DNA of 64,000 nucleotides from Robiginitalea sp. (GTDB lineage: Bacteria; Bacteroidota; Bacteroidia; Flavobacteriales; Flavobacteriaceae): NCBI GenBank assembly GCA_024638915.1, contig JAHEJJ010000001.1, positions 62,001 through 126,000 of the forward strand. The letters are read 5' to 3'. The translations under genes and the position numbers were made by a program. Each line of letters starts with the position of its first letter. Positions within the stretch are counted from its first letter, which is position 1. The notes under the pieces were generated by a model. The model searched no databases. It saw nothing but the letters and a program-made list of their open reading frames with translations, and was not told the DNA's origin. Positions 34,705 to 44,292 of this stretch are shown here, one piece after another.

Positions 34705-35502
34705 ATGAAACTAAAATATACTCTGTTTGCGGTAATTTTCGGACTACTGTTCATATTGCCTGCCCACTCACAAGAAACCATCAAATCGATTATCAAGAAA
34801 GGCGAATTCCGAGTCGGACTGACAGGGAATCAACCCCCCTATAATATGAAGAACCGCACAGGGGAGCTCATGGGCTATGAGGTCGATATTGCCAAGGCGC
34901 TCGCCAATGGAATGGGAGTGAAGCTCAACCTTATGGAGATGCCTTTTCCTGAACTCCTTCCAGCTTTGAAGGCAGGTAAGATCGATGCTATAATGTCTGG
35001 AATGACAGTCACGGCCATGAGAAGTACAGAAGTTTTGTTTGCTGGCCCGTATACGGTTTCCGGCAAATCGATTCTCGCTAAATCTTCGAGGATCGATAAA
35101 TTAAAAAGCAGCGATGCGGCTAATAACGAGAACTATCGCATAAGTTGCCTAAAAGGTTCTACCAGCGAAGTTTTTGCCAAGGCCAACATGCCTAAAGCAC
35201 AGATTAAAGCGGTAAACAGTTACGATGAGGGCATAGCTATGGTGGTCAATGACGAAGTCGATGCTATGGTGGCCGATTTTCCAATCTGCGTAATCACCGT
35301 CATGAGGAACCAGGAAAAGGATCTGGTGACTCTGGAAAGCCCAATGAATATAGAGCCCATCGGGATGGCCCTTCCTGCCGGTGATATTCATTTCCATAAC
35401 CTTATAGAGAGTTATATAGGAGCCCTGGAACTGTCGGGAGTCCTGGAGGCCTTGAGTAAGAAATGGATCGAAGATGGCTCCTGGCTGATCAACCTAAAAT
35501 GA
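34705..35502 (+). CDS. Periplasmic substrate-binding protein (SBP_bac_3 family)
   Basis: A 265-residue secreted solute-binding protein. A signal peptide runs to about residue 22 (LLFILPAHSQ). The mature part opens with IIKKGEFRVGLTGNQPPYN, the classic start of polar-amino-acid-binding proteins, and carries LMGYEVDIAKALA and DAIMSGMTVTAMRS. No permease or ATPase gene adjoins it, so it may serve a distant transporter or have a signalling or enzyme-like role. The ligand is unknown. Confidence 0.88.
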   Translation: MKLKYTLFAVIFGLLFILPAHSQETIKSIIKKGEFRVGLTGNQPPYNMKNRTGELMGYEVDIAKALANGMGVKLNLMEMPFPELLPALKAGKIDAIMSGMTVTAMRSTEVLFAGPYTVSGKSILAKSSRIDKLKSSDAANNENYRISCLKGSTSEVFAKANMPKAQIKAVNSYDEGIAMVVNDEVDAMVADFPICVITVMRNQEKDLVTLESPMNIEPIGMALPAGDIHFHNLIESYIGALELSGVLEALSKKWIEDGSWLINLK

Positions 35503-35525
35503 TCTGGAACCTGATCACTATAGTT

Positions 35526-36623
35526 TTAGAAGTCAAATTTTAATTGGATGGTGATCTCTTCCTGTTCATCTTTTTCCACTTTTTCAATGTTCAGATTGGA
35601 TAGCGTAATGCCCAGCAGGCGTACAGAATTTTCCAGTGATTCCTGCAATAGTAATTCCTTAGCACCCTCTAATATCAAATCCTTATCTGATATATAATCG
35701 GGTAGCGTTTTGCTTCGGGTATGTAAACTAAAATCGCTGTATTTGATTTTTAAAGTAATTGTTTTCCCTTCGATCCCAGACTTGTTCATGCGGGATTCAA
35801 GCTCATTGGCAATATACCGAAGCTTGTCGATCATAAAGATCTCACTGCTCAGATTTTCGCTAAAGGTACGTTCGGCCCCAACGGACTTAGGTGTCCGATG
35901 CGGCTTAACTTCGCTGTTATGGAATCCCCGTACCACATGGTAATAATACTGTCCGCTTTTGCCAAATTGTGAATTCAGATAATCTAGTGATCGCGATTTG
36001 AGGTCTTTCCCTGTAAAAATTCCAAGCTTGTACATTTTTTCAGCTGTAACCTTGCCAATGCCGTGAAATTGTCTAATATCCAGGTCTTCCAGAAAATCGA
36101 TAACCTCTTCAGGGTTTATGGTCTTTTGACCGTTTGGCTTGTTGATGTCACTGGCCACTTTAGCGACAAATTTATTGACCGAGATTCCTGCTGATGCAGT
36201 TAGGCTTAGATGATCAAAAATGCGCTGCCTTATCTCCTTTGCAATTAGGGTAGCCGATGGATTACCCTTCTTGTTCTCCGTAACATCGAGATAGGCTTCA
36301 TCCAATGAAAGAGGTTCTACCAGATCCGTAAACTCAAAAAATATTTCCCGTATCTGTTTTGAAATTTCCTTATATCGATCAAAACGCGGTTTTACAAAAA
36401 TGAGTTCCGGGCATTGCATCCTGGCCAGAACTCCGCTCATGGCACTGCGAACCCCATATTTCCTTGCCTCATAACTGGCTGCAGAGACCACCCCCCTTTT
36501 AGATCCACCACCCACCGCCACGGGTTTACCCCTAAGGTCAGGGTTGTCCAGTTGCTCTACTGAGGCATAGAACGCATCCATATCGACATGGATGATCTTT
36601 CGGATAGGGAATTGCGGAGTCAT
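35526..36623 (-). CDS. dinB: DNA polymerase IV (Y family)
   Basis: A translesion DNA polymerase. Its palm motifs are HVDMDAFYASVEQLD (metal-binding Asp, about residue 14) and PLSLDEAYLDVT (Asp-Glu, about 107). A thumb helix-hairpin-helix (FHGIGKVTAEKMY) and a little-finger domain follow. The C-terminal EEITIQLKFDF may be a sliding-clamp-binding end (QLKFDF resembles QLxLF). I start at the ATG at 36623 (MTPQFPIRK); the longer frame to 36665 has no family support. It is divergent from the CYTH gene. Confidence 0.95.
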   Translation of the reverse strand: MTPQFPIRKIIHVDMDAFYASVEQLDNPDLRGKPVAVGGGSKRGVVSAASYEARKYGVRSAMSGVLARMQCPELIFVKPRFDRYKEISKQIREIFFEFTDLVEPLSLDEAYLDVTENKKGNPSATLIAKEIRQRIFDHLSLTASAGISVNKFVAKVASDINKPNGQKTINPEEVIDFLEDLDIRQFHGIGKVTAEKMYKLGIFTGKDLKSRSLDYLNSQFGKSGQYYYHVVRGFHNSEVKPHRTPKSVGAERTFSENLSSEIFMIDKLRYIANELESRMNKSGIEGKTITLKIKYSDFSLHTRSKTLPDYISDKDLILEGAKELLLQESLENSVRLLGITLSNLNIEKVEKDEQEEITIQLKFDF

Positions 36624-36680
36624 AATCAAAATTAAGGTATATTTAAAATTCCTCATAAACATCAAGGCATGATATCGGGA

Positions 36681-37151
36681 ATGGAAATTGAACGAAAGTT
36701 CTTAGTGGTGTCCGAAGATTATCGGGAAGCGGCATATGACCAAAATCGAATAGTACAGGGGTTCTTAAATACAGATCCCGACAGGACAGTTCGTGTCCGA
36801 ATAAAAGAAGAAAAAGGATATATCACCATTAAAGGCAGAACCGATCAGGGGGGTACCAGCAGAATGGAATGGGAATATCTGATCGATATAAACGATGCCC
36901 GTGGTTTATTGCAGTTGTGTGGCGATACTTTAGTTGACAAAACCAGATACCTGGTAAAATCGGGAAAACATGTCTTTGAGGTCGATGAATTCCTGGACCT
37001 GAACAATGGGCTCGTTGTCGCAGAAGTCGAATTGAAATCCCCAGAGGAGAAAATAATCCGACCGCCCTGGCTTGGGAAAGAGGTTACCGGAGATCCAAAA
37101 TACTACAATGCCCAGTTGAGCAAAATACCTTATTTACAATGGAATTTATAA
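36681..37151 (+). CDS. CYTH domain protein (inorganic triphosphatase-like)
   Basis: A protein of 156 residues from the chosen start, or 160 from the alternative ATG at 36669. The N-terminal MEIERKFLV holds the ExExK signature of the triphosphate-tunnel fold. Arg and Lys pairs that bind polyphosphate follow (DRTVRVRIK, GYITIKGR), then EWEYLI, DKTRYLV and VDEFLDLNNGLVVAEVEL. Bacterial single-domain members usually hydrolyse inorganic triphosphate, but the substrate here is not proven. The next gene overlaps its end by 13 bases. Confidence 0.88.
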   Translation: MEIERKFLVVSEDYREAAYDQNRIVQGFLNTDPDRTVRVRIKEEKGYITIKGRTDQGGTSRMEWEYLIDINDARGLLQLCGDTLVDKTRYLVKSGKHVFEVDEFLDLNNGLVVAEVELKSPEEKIIRPPWLGKEVTGDPKYYNAQLSKIPYLQWNL

Positions 37152-37630
37152 AACGACCTGTCATTGGTTTGCTATGCCTCGTCATCATGTCCTGCGGTCA
37201 GGAGCCGAAGCCAACAATTAGCCCCGACACATATTCCAAGCCCAGCACCGCTGAAATAAAACAGGAATTGGAACGCAAGGGCTATAAGATATTTGATTAT
37301 ATAGATGAAAGATCCGGCGATACCCTGATCATGCAACAATACTTTATGGCCTTTCTAAAAAGCGGCCCAAACAAGTCACGATCAAAAGAAGAGGCCGATA
37401 GTCTTCAGCGGCTGCATCTGGCGCATTTATCGAGGATGTATGAATTGGGATTTGCAGATATCTCCGGACCCTTCGGCGATGATGGAGAGATAAGAGGGAT
37501 CACCATTTATAACACCCCAACCCGCGAAATGGCAGATTCATTGGCCCATCTCGACCCACTTGTACAGCTCGGAATATTAAATATTGAGATACACCCCTGG
37601 TGGGCAGCAAAGGGGTTCCCCCTTAGGTAA
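37139..37630 (+). CDS. Lipoprotein with YCII-like domain
   Basis: A 163-residue predicted lipoprotein. The N-terminal hydrophobic segment ends in a lipobox-like VIMSCGQ, with Cys near residue 19, so it should be lipid-anchored. The body (about 70-160) matches the size and pattern of YCII-related domains: QQYFMAFLKSGPN, LGFADISGPFGDDGEIRGI and LDPLVQLGILNIEIHPWW. The function of such domains in the envelope is unknown. It overlaps the CYTH gene and converges on pheS. Confidence 0.7.
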   Translation: MEFIKRPVIGLLCLVIMSCGQEPKPTISPDTYSKPSTAEIKQELERKGYKIFDYIDERSGDTLIMQQYFMAFLKSGPNKSRSKEEADSLQRLHLAHLSRMYELGFADISGPFGDDGEIRGITIYNTPTREMADSLAHLDPLVQLGILNIEIHPWWAAKGFPLR

Positions 37631-37659
37631 GCTGACTATTTAGGTGAAACTTTGGAGAA

Positions 37660-38679
37660 TTAAAACGCGCTTTTGAATTGCTCCAAAAATCGAAGATCGT
37701 TTTCACTGAACATTCTGATATCTGATATCTGGTAGAGCAATAATGCAATCCTGTCGATACCAAGACCAAACGCAAATCCGGAATACTCTTTGGAATCAAT
37801 ACCACAATTGTCCAGGACATTAGGATCGACCATACCACATCCCATGATTTCCAACCAGCCTGTTCCTTTGGTCATCCGGTAATCCGTTTCCGTTTCCAGA
37901 CCCCAGTAGACATCTACTTCTGCACTGGGTTCCGTAAATGGAAAATAAGAGGGCCTCAACCTGATTTTTGATTTGCCAAAGAGCTCAGTGGTAAAAAATT
38001 GCAGGGTTTGCTTTAAATCAGCAAAGGATACATCCTTATCCACATATAGTCCTTCTACCTGGTGGAAAAAGCAGTGCGACCTTGCAGAAATGGCCTCATT
38101 GCGGTATACCCGCCCGGGAGAAATAGTACGGATAGGGGGTTTGTTATTCTCCATGTACCGAACTTGGACGGATGAAGTATGAGTACGCAGCAGTATATCC
38201 GGATGGGTCTGTACAAAAAACGTATCCTGCATATCCCTTGCAGGATGGTATTCAGGCAGGTTAAGGGCTGTAAAATTATGCCAGTCGTCCTCTATTTCCG
38301 GACCTTCCGATACATTAAAACCGATACGGGAAAAGATATCGATAATCCTGTTTTTTACGATGGATATCGGATGACGGGCACCCAGTGGCATCGGTTCTGC
38401 AGGCCTGGTCAGATCGCCGAAACGCAAATCACCACCCTTAGTATCCTCTAAGGAAGAAATAAGGCTGTTTACCTTTTCGGTGGCTTTGGTTTTAAGGAGA
38501 TTGATGGTTTGCCCGAATTCTTTTTTCTGTTCTTTCGGAACACTTTTGAATTCTGCAAAAAATTTGTTCAGCAATCCTTTTTTGCCCAGATATTTTATTC
38601 GAAAAGCTTCCACCTCTTTCGGATCATGAGTGTTAAACCCTTCTACTTCGGCGATATGCTTTTTGAGCTGATCGATCAT
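37660..38679 (-). CDS. pheS: Phenylalanine-tRNA ligase alpha subunit
   Basis: The catalytic subunit of the (alpha-beta)2 enzyme that charges tRNA-Phe. The class II motifs are [15 protein letters not shown] and [10 protein letters not shown] (motif 1 region), [12 protein letters not shown] and [21 protein letters not shown] (motif 2), and [14 protein letters not shown] (motif 3). An N-terminal coiled-coil arm (residues 1-85) contacts the tRNA. The 339-aa length is normal. The beta subunit gene is not in this window, so pheS and pheT are unlinked here. Confidence 0.97.
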   Translation of the reverse strand: MIDQLKKHIAEVEGFNTHDPKEVEAFRIKYLGKKGLLNKFFAEFKSVPKEQKKEFGQTINLLKTKATEKVNSLISSLEDTKGGDLRFGDLTRPAEPMPLGARHPISIVKNRIIDIFSRIGFNVSEGPEIEDDWHNFTALNLPEYHPARDMQDTFFVQTHPDILLRTHTSSVQVRYMENNKPPIRTISPGRVYRNEAISARSHCFFHQVEGLYVDKDVSFADLKQTLQFFTTELFGKSKIRLRPSYFPFTEPSAEVDVYWGLETETDYRMTKGTGWLEIMGCGMVDPNVLDNCGIDSKEYSGFAFGLGIDRIALLLYQISDIRMFSENDLRFLEQFKSAF

Positions 38680-38737
38680 TGGAGATTCTGTTATTGCCTT
38701 AATGACCAGATATTTTACATAAAGGTCATTTCAGGGG

Positions 38738-38745
38738 CAAATTTA
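38738..38745 (-). promoter_or_regulatory. -7 promoter element of pheS
   Basis: TAAATTTG on the minus strand, an exact TAnnTTTG box, about 60 bases before the start. The leader it would make holds an inverted repeat (AATGACC 38701-38707, GGTCATT 38724-38730) that could be regulatory. Confidence 0.45.
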
Positions 38746-38778
38746 AAATTTTTACCTAAGGATGACATTAAAATCATC

Positions 38779-40662
38779 TTATTTGCCTTCGAGCATTTTA
38801 TCTTCTTCATAATGATTGCTGAGAAGCCATTTGACACAGTCTTTGAAATTCTTAAAGATATGTTCTCTTGGGATAAGATCCGGGATAATGTCGATACGCT
38901 CCATCATATACTTTGGCTGATCCAGGATACCGGTGAATAAAACAATAATCTTCTTTTTTTGCAAGGCCAGTAATACATCTTCCATAGCATATAATCCGCT
39001 TTGATCCATGTATTGCATCCTGCCCAGTCGAATTATGACCGCTTTCGCATTATCGGGAATTTGCTGGGCTAGTATTTGGAAATCGCTGGTGGTGCCAAAA
39101 AAAAGGGGGCCTTTAAGATGCTTTATAAATACTTCGTTCTTCAAAGGTTCCGGGAAATCTTTTTCATCGGCCCAGGCCTTTTCTTTCATGAGCGATTTTA
39201 CATCGGATCTTTGGGCGGTAAGATCCCCGATCTTTTTCATAAACATCAGGGAGGCAATGACCAAACCTATACCTACGGCATATACCAGGTTCCAGAAGGT
39301 AGAAAGGACTAACACTACGATCATCACCAATACCTCGGAGCTGAGTTTAAGAGGTCCGATTGTAATATCCTTGGGTAAGCTGGGGATGGCCCGTAGTCCT
39401 TTATAGTCCATTACGGCAACCCCGACGGTAATGAGTATCCCAGCCAGTACGGCCGCAGGGATCTGAGAGGCTATCGGACCCATGGCCAGCAGAATGATCA
39501 AGAGCAGTACCCCGGATATCATACCCGATAACTTGGTTTTACCACCGGAATTGATATTTACAACAGTCCGTATCGTAGCCCCTGCACCAGGTAAACCCCC
39601 GAAAATAGCGGCTATACTATTGCCTATACCCTGTCCTACTAACTCCTTATTAGGCTTGTGTTTGGTCTTCGTCATATTATCGGCCACCACGGAGGTCAGC
39701 AAGGAATCAATGGCTCCCAACATAGCCAATGTTAATGCGGTAAAAATATAGGGCGTGATTCTGGCCGGGTTAAAAGTGCTGAAAATCTCCCAATTGGGTA
39801 TGGGAAAACCTTCCGGGATCTTTGCTATTGTCCTGTATTCCAATCCCAGGCCATACGCAAAGCCAGAAACTAAAATCAGCGCTACCAGTGTGCTTGGGAC
39901 AGCAGTAGTGATCCGTTTGAAGCCGTAGATGATCACAATGGTCGTCAGGGCCAAAATAAGTTCCAGCCAACTGATATTCTTTATAGCCCGAGGCAGAACT
40001 TTAAGCGCTCCGATAACTCCGGAGGCCTCTTTTGCTGCGAGAGTCCTAGCCTCTTGTAGGATGGTCTGATCCGTTACTTCCTCTGCCCTTTTAATTGTTT
40101 CTTCGAAATCTTCCAGCACCAATATACCTTCACCGGCTTCTTCTTTCAGAATATTCTCCAGAATGAGTTCTTCTGCTTCTGGCTTGAAGGGCAGTACCCA
40201 ATTCTGATCCTCTTTGGGGTAATAGCCGATAGCTGGAAGAATCTGTGTGATAATTATTATTACTCCAATGGCCGTCATGAAACCTGAAACTACCGGATAG
40301 GGGATATATCGAATATAACGTCCAATACCTAATAGTCCTATACCAATCTGCATCAGACCGGCCAGGAAGAAAACCGTCAGAATAGCGGGCAAAGCTTTTT
40401 CAATACTGCCGTCGAATTGGGCAATTATCCCAGCTATGATCACCATACTCACAGCGGTCATAGGTGCTGTTGGCCCTGAGATTTGCGTATTGGTCCCCCC
40501 GAAGATGGCCGCAAAGAAACTGATAAAGATTGCCCCGTATAGTCCTGCACTTGGTCCGAGACCCGAACTAACCCCAAATGCCAAAGCCAGGGGAAGCGCT
40601 ACAATCCCGGCTGTAATCCCACCAAATAGATCACCTTTAAGATGGGCAAAGAATTTAGACAT
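38779..40662 (-). CDS. SulP family anion transporter with STAS domain
   Basis: A 627-residue inner-membrane transporter. The N-terminal GDLFGGITAGIVALPLALAFGVSSGLGP is the SulP signature, and TQISGPTAPMTAVSM follows. There are about 11-14 hydrophobic segments and a cytoplasmic STAS domain from about residue 500 (AVIIRLGRMQYMDQSGLYAMEDVLL). A charged insertion of about 70 residues (about 150-220) lies between membrane segments and is absent from the second SulP in the cluster. Known substrates of the family are sulfate, bicarbonate and dicarboxylates. A neighbouring carbonic anhydrase favours bicarbonate, by inference. Confidence 0.88.
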   Translation of the reverse strand: MSKFFAHLKGDLFGGITAGIVALPLALAFGVSSGLGPSAGLYGAIFISFFAAIFGGTNTQISGPTAPMTAVSMVIIAGIIAQFDGSIEKALPAILTVFFLAGLMQIGIGLLGIGRYIRYIPYPVVSGFMTAIGVIIIITQILPAIGYYPKEDQNWVLPFKPEAEELILENILKEEAGEGILVLEDFEETIKRAEEVTDQTILQEARTLAAKEASGVIGALKVLPRAIKNISWLELILALTTIVIIYGFKRITTAVPSTLVALILVSGFAYGLGLEYRTIAKIPEGFPIPNWEIFSTFNPARITPYIFTALTLAMLGAIDSLLTSVVADNMTKTKHKPNKELVGQGIGNSIAAIFGGLPGAGATIRTVVNINSGGKTKLSGMISGVLLLIILLAMGPIASQIPAAVLAGILITVGVAVMDYKGLRAIPSLPKDITIGPLKLSSEVLVMIVVLVLSTFWNLVYAVGIGLVIASLMFMKKIGDLTAQRSDVKSLMKEKAWADEKDFPEPLKNEVFIKHLKGPLFFGTTSDFQILAQQIPDNAKAVIIRLGRMQYMDQSGLYAMEDVLLALQKKKIIVLFTGILDQPKYMMERIDIIPDLIPREHIFKNFKDCVKWLLSNHYEEDKMLEGK

Positions 40663-40710
40663 AAGCGTTAGGTTGTTTAACTGAAAAATATAGTGTTTTT
40701 TTAATAAATA

Positions 40711-40738
40711 AAGCCGGGAGTTGTCAATTTCCCGGCTT
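40711..40738 (-). terminator. Terminator of the carbonic anhydrase gene
   Basis: A perfect 9-bp stem, AAGCCGGGA/TCCCGGCTT, has a 10-base loop. Read leftward it is followed by a T-rich stretch (TTTATTTATT). It separates the anhydrase from the downstream SulP gene. Confidence 0.75.
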
Positions 40739-40760
40739 AAAAATTTCAGGAGGTACTAAC

Positions 40761-41390
40761 CTAATCAAAAAAACGAACCTCACCATTGTGAATATCATAC
40801 ATTCCTCCAATGATCTTGATCTCATCTGAATCTTCCATTTCTTTGAGTACCGGACTCATATGCCTGATGTTTTCGATTGTCATAGCAACATTCTTCACGG
40901 CGACGTCATCCACAAATTCAGCGTTTTTTGAATTTCTCAACCCTGGATCTGCAGGTTCCATAATTGCCTCTACGGCCGGTTGAATCTTGTTGAGGAGTAT
41001 GGTAAGATTGCCCAGCTGTGCCCCGTCACAGGCTCCTTTTACAGCTCCGCAACTGGTATGCCCCAGGACAACGATAAGCTTTGTTCCAGCCAGTTTACAG
41101 GCAAATTCCATACTGCCCAAGAGATCTTCATTGACTATGTTACCAGCGACACGTGCACTAAAAATATCTCCAACACCCTGATCAAAAATCAGTTCTGCTG
41201 AAACCCTCGAGTCGATACAACTAAGAATAGTGGCAAAGGGATACTGTCCGGTAGCGGTATCCGCTACCTGCTCTAAAAGATCTCTGTCGGCATGCTGACT
41301 TTTTACGAATCGTCTATTGCCATCTTTCAAAATTTCAATGGCAATTAGGGGAGTGATGGCGGCTTGAGTTTCTTTTGTATGTGCTTTCAT
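40761..41390 (-). CDS. Beta-class carbonic anhydrase
   Basis: A 209-residue zinc enzyme that interconverts CO2 and bicarbonate. The zinc ligands are Cys in SCIDSRVSAE with the catalytic Asp-Arg dyad (C-x-D-x-R), and His and Cys in GHTSCGAVKGA. GNRRFVKSQ at the N-terminus and the RVAGNIVNEDLLGSMEFA stretch are typical. No signal peptide is seen, so it is cytoplasmic. It lies between two SulP transporters and a universal stress protein gene. Confidence 0.95.
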   Translation of the reverse strand: MKAHTKETQAAITPLIAIEILKDGNRRFVKSQHADRDLLEQVADTATGQYPFATILSCIDSRVSAELIFDQGVGDIFSARVAGNIVNEDLLGSMEFACKLAGTKLIVVLGHTSCGAVKGACDGAQLGNLTILLNKIQPAVEAIMEPADPGLRNSKNAEFVDDVAVKNVAMTIENIRHMSPVLKEMEDSDEIKIIGGMYDIHNGEVRFFD

Positions 41391-41454
41391 AATGATGTGG
41401 TTTTAAAAATTGTGCTTTTGTTATTTATTAAGCTCAATTGTTATGATAAGGTTT

Positions 41455-42273
41455 TTACTCACCCGTAATTAAAAGTGAAACATTCAACTTTCCCATTACC
41501 TCTTTAACATCGGATGCCGTTAAAATTGTTGTTGCATTGGAACTTTTCTTCACCCTATCCAAACATAATAGATCAATATTGATTTTGGATATATAAGTGT
41601 TAAAGTTTTTAATGATATTATCACTGTATTCAAAATCGTATTCTATTGTCTTCCGGTCATTGGGTAAAGGCTGTTTTGGGGATGAAGATTTATTCTTTAC
41701 AATTTTAAACGATTTTAAAGGTTTATGGACGTGCTCCATTAATTCTTCCGCAAACTTCAGATTAATAGATGGTTTCGGGTTGTTTAACATCCCCAAGCTA
41801 ACTTCTGTATTAGGCTCTAGGGCTTTGTTGTAAGGGGTAATCATTATTGGCCCACCATGGCAATTTAAGACGAAATCCGTAATGCCATCGCCCATAAGCT
41901 TAAATGTTTTCGATTTTCTTTTGCCCAATATAACCAAATCTGGCTTTTGATCTGTAAGATATTCTTCGATCTCGTTTTTTACATTCCCGAACTCAAACGA
42001 ATAGGAAATGCCCATATCGTATTTTTCAGAAGTAGAAGACGCCAGATCTCGCATTTTCCTATTGATAGACTTATGTTCAATAGTGATGGCCCGCATGGCC
42101 GATAACTGGTTGTCCATCTTTACGACATCGACAGCTTTTTTTACATAAAACATCTCTATTCGGCCATTGATTATTTTAGCAATGCTAACGGCACTCTTTA
42201 GAACGGATTCCGAAGATTTGGTCAAATCTGAGAGAACGACAATTTTATATGGGTTTTTTTTCATGACTTTCAA
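41455..42273 (-). CDS. Universal stress protein family protein
   Basis: A 272-residue protein. The first 145 residues form a Usp domain (NPYKIVVLSDLTKSSESVL at the start, PDLVILGKRKSK, GPIMITPYN). The second half is diverged. The ATP-binding glycine loop is not conserved, so nucleotide binding is unlikely. Its ATG overlaps the end of the upstream SulP gene by four bases, so the two are translated together. That suggests a regulatory or partner role for this transporter. Confidence 0.8.
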   Translation of the reverse strand: MKVMKKNPYKIVVLSDLTKSSESVLKSAVSIAKIINGRIEMFYVKKAVDVVKMDNQLSAMRAITIEHKSINRKMRDLASSTSEKYDMGISYSFEFGNVKNEIEEYLTDQKPDLVILGKRKSKTFKLMGDGITDFVLNCHGGPIMITPYNKALEPNTEVSLGMLNNPKPSINLKFAEELMEHVHKPLKSFKIVKNKSSSPKQPLPNDRKTIEYDFEYSDNIIKNFNTYISKINIDLLCLDRVKKSSNATTILTASDVKEVMGKLNVSLLITGE

Positions 42274-43883
42274 CTTAAACTTAAGTTTGATTTTGGTCTA
42301 TTTTCAAAGAATTTGATAAAACTGGACGGGTTTTCTACTGTGCCTCGTTTTGAGACTAACTTTATGTCAATATTGCGCTCCATTGCCTTGAAGGCAAAAT
42401 CCTCCAAAATTTCAATAATGTCGTTGTCCAAGTATCTGGTATTAAGAACATTTATTTCTAAATAGGTATCCCTAGGCAGACTTTCCAATTCTTTTAGGAT
42501 AGCCCCTTTGTTAAAGAATGTAACTTCCTCGGCAAGGGTCATTTTGATCTTATGCTTTCCGTTACTCTTATCCTCAATATGCAGGAAGTGAGAGTTTTGG
42601 TAGCTTTTTAATAAAATAACAACGATACCCACTCCGAGCCCAAGTCCAATTCCTACGAGCAGGTCTGTAAATATGATTCCTAAGACGGTTACAAAAAATG
42701 GAATCGATTGTTTCCACCCAAGGTTGTACATTTTCTTAAAAAGTGCAGGTTTAGCCAATTTATATCCTACCAGGAATAAGATAGCTGCGAGCACCGATAG
42801 CGGTATCATGTTGAGTAGTTTGGGAATAAGGATCACGGAGAACAGCAAGAAGAAGCCATGAATAATCGCTGACAATTTCGTCTTTCCACCAGATTGAACG
42901 TTGGCAGAACTTCTCACGATAACCTGTGTGATGGGCAAGCCTCCAATGAGTCCAGACAACATATTACCAATACCCTGTGAAAGGAGTTCCCTGTTGGTTG
43001 GCGTAACCCTTTTCATAGGGTCCAGCCGATCTGTCGCTTCCACACAAAGCAGCGTTTCAAGACTGGCTACCAATGCGATAGTGAAAGCGGTAACCCAAAT
43101 ATCGGTCCTGGTAATGGCTCCAAAATTAGGAGTGCTGAACTGTGCCAAAAACGAGGCTGTGTCTCCGGGAATGGGAACCGTAACGAGGTGGTCCTGAGAT
43201 ATACCCCAGTAGGCGTTATCGGCGGTTAGGTTGTAAAAGATAATACCTACCACCACAGCCACCAGAGGGCCCTGGATCAGTTTAAAAATTTTGGCTTTTT
43301 TGGTGAGTACTTTGTCCCAAAGGACGAGTATTGCCATCCCTAATACCGCCGCCATAGTTGCACCGGGACTTATGTATTTAAATGCATTAAAGATTTCTGA
43401 AATGGTATTTTCTCCATCTACCTGGATAAAGGAGAAATCACCTTCGGGGTCGGCATCGTAACCAAAAAAATGTGGAATTTGCTTTAGAATAATAATGATC
43501 CCTATTCCGGTAAGCATCCCTTTAATTACAGAAGATGGAAAATAGTAACCAATGACACCCGCTTTGAGAAGACCAAAAGCGATCTGAATAAGACCTCCAA
43601 GCACTACGGCGAGAAGGAAATTCTGAAAACCACCAAGTGTGCCAATGGCGACTAAAACAATAGCTGCAAGTCCGGCTGCCGGTCCGCTGACACCGATATG
43701 CGAACCGCTTAAACTACCCACTACAATACCGCCTACGATACCGGCAATTAGACCGGAGAAAAGCGGGGCCCCGCTGGCCAGGGCAATACCAAGACATAAG
43801 GGGAGTGCAACAAAAAAGACGACGATACTAGAAGGAAGATCACTTCTTAAATTCTTAAACATAACAAAAGGTTTGTCCCTCAT
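42270..43883 (-). CDS. SulP family anion transporter (BicA-like)
   Basis: A 537-residue inner-membrane protein with the SulP start DLPSSIVVFFVALPLCLGIALASGAP and SGSHIGVSGPAAGLAAIVL. A central ETLLCVEATDRLDPMKRVTPTNRELLSQGIGN follows, and a short C-terminal STAS domain (NVLNTRYLDNDIIEILEDF, about residue 480). Size and order resemble BicA-type bicarbonate transporters. Substrate preference is inferred from the nearby carbonic anhydrase only. A Usp gene overlaps its 3' end. Confidence 0.86.
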   Translation of the reverse strand: MRDKPFVMFKNLRSDLPSSIVVFFVALPLCLGIALASGAPLFSGLIAGIVGGIVVGSLSGSHIGVSGPAAGLAAIVLVAIGTLGGFQNFLLAVVLGGLIQIAFGLLKAGVIGYYFPSSVIKGMLTGIGIIIILKQIPHFFGYDADPEGDFSFIQVDGENTISEIFNAFKYISPGATMAAVLGMAILVLWDKVLTKKAKIFKLIQGPLVAVVVGIIFYNLTADNAYWGISQDHLVTVPIPGDTASFLAQFSTPNFGAITRTDIWVTAFTIALVASLETLLCVEATDRLDPMKRVTPTNRELLSQGIGNMLSGLIGGLPITQVIVRSSANVQSGGKTKLSAIIHGFFLLFSVILIPKLLNMIPLSVLAAILFLVGYKLAKPALFKKMYNLGWKQSIPFFVTVLGIIFTDLLVGIGLGLGVGIVVILLKSYQNSHFLHIEDKSNGKHKIKMTLAEEVTFFNKGAILKELESLPRDTYLEINVLNTRYLDNDIIEILEDFAFKAMERNIDIKLVSKRGTVENPSSFIKFFENRPKSNLSLS

Positions 43884-43933
43884 CTGAAATAAGGGGATGA
43901 ATAATAATTAAAATGATAAAAGATGATTGGCTA

Positions 43934-44233
43934 CTAAAGCGTTAACTCCGGTGGCGGCAGGGGAATATCCTGAATATGGCAAGGGATAAGATTTAACGTA
44001 AAATCGACGATTGAAGTAACTTCAGAGTAGGGTAGCAATGATTCGTGGAAGCTTTCTTCGCCAGTGATCTTTTCCTCAGAAGCATCTTTCTTCTCGCCTT
44101 CCTTTTGCTCCTCCTCATTATGACCAAACACGATCACCGTCTTTTCACCTTCGGTAATGACTGTAATTATAGAGGGAACTAAAATGGCCGAGAGCCAAAT
44201 AATCATAAAGCCTGTCAGGATGGTAAACTTCAT
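43934..44233 (-). CDS. Small predicted membrane-anchored protein, unknown function
   Basis: A 99-residue ORF upstream of the BicA-like gene in the same direction. One hydrophobic segment spans about residues 5-27 (ILTGFMIIWLSAILVPSIITV). It is followed by a very acidic/lysine-rich stretch (about 45-60) and a Pro-rich end (DIPLPPPELTL). It could be a signal-anchored periplasmic peptide. I recognise no family. Coding status is supported only by composition, position and a sensible start. Confidence 0.5.
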   Translation of the reverse strand: MKFTILTGFMIIWLSAILVPSIITVITEGEKTVIVFGHNEEEQKEGEKKDASEEKITGEESFHESLLPYSEVTSIVDFTLNLIPCHIQDIPLPPPELTL

Positions 44234-44292
44234 GTTTTATAAGTCTGATTGTAAATTAACTATGAATTTTTGTCAACTGTGTTAAGATAGTC

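Noticed and set aside
38779-43883. Genomic island or transferred cluster
   Set aside because: No mobility genes, flanking repeats or tRNA are present, and the coding style looks like the rest of the window.
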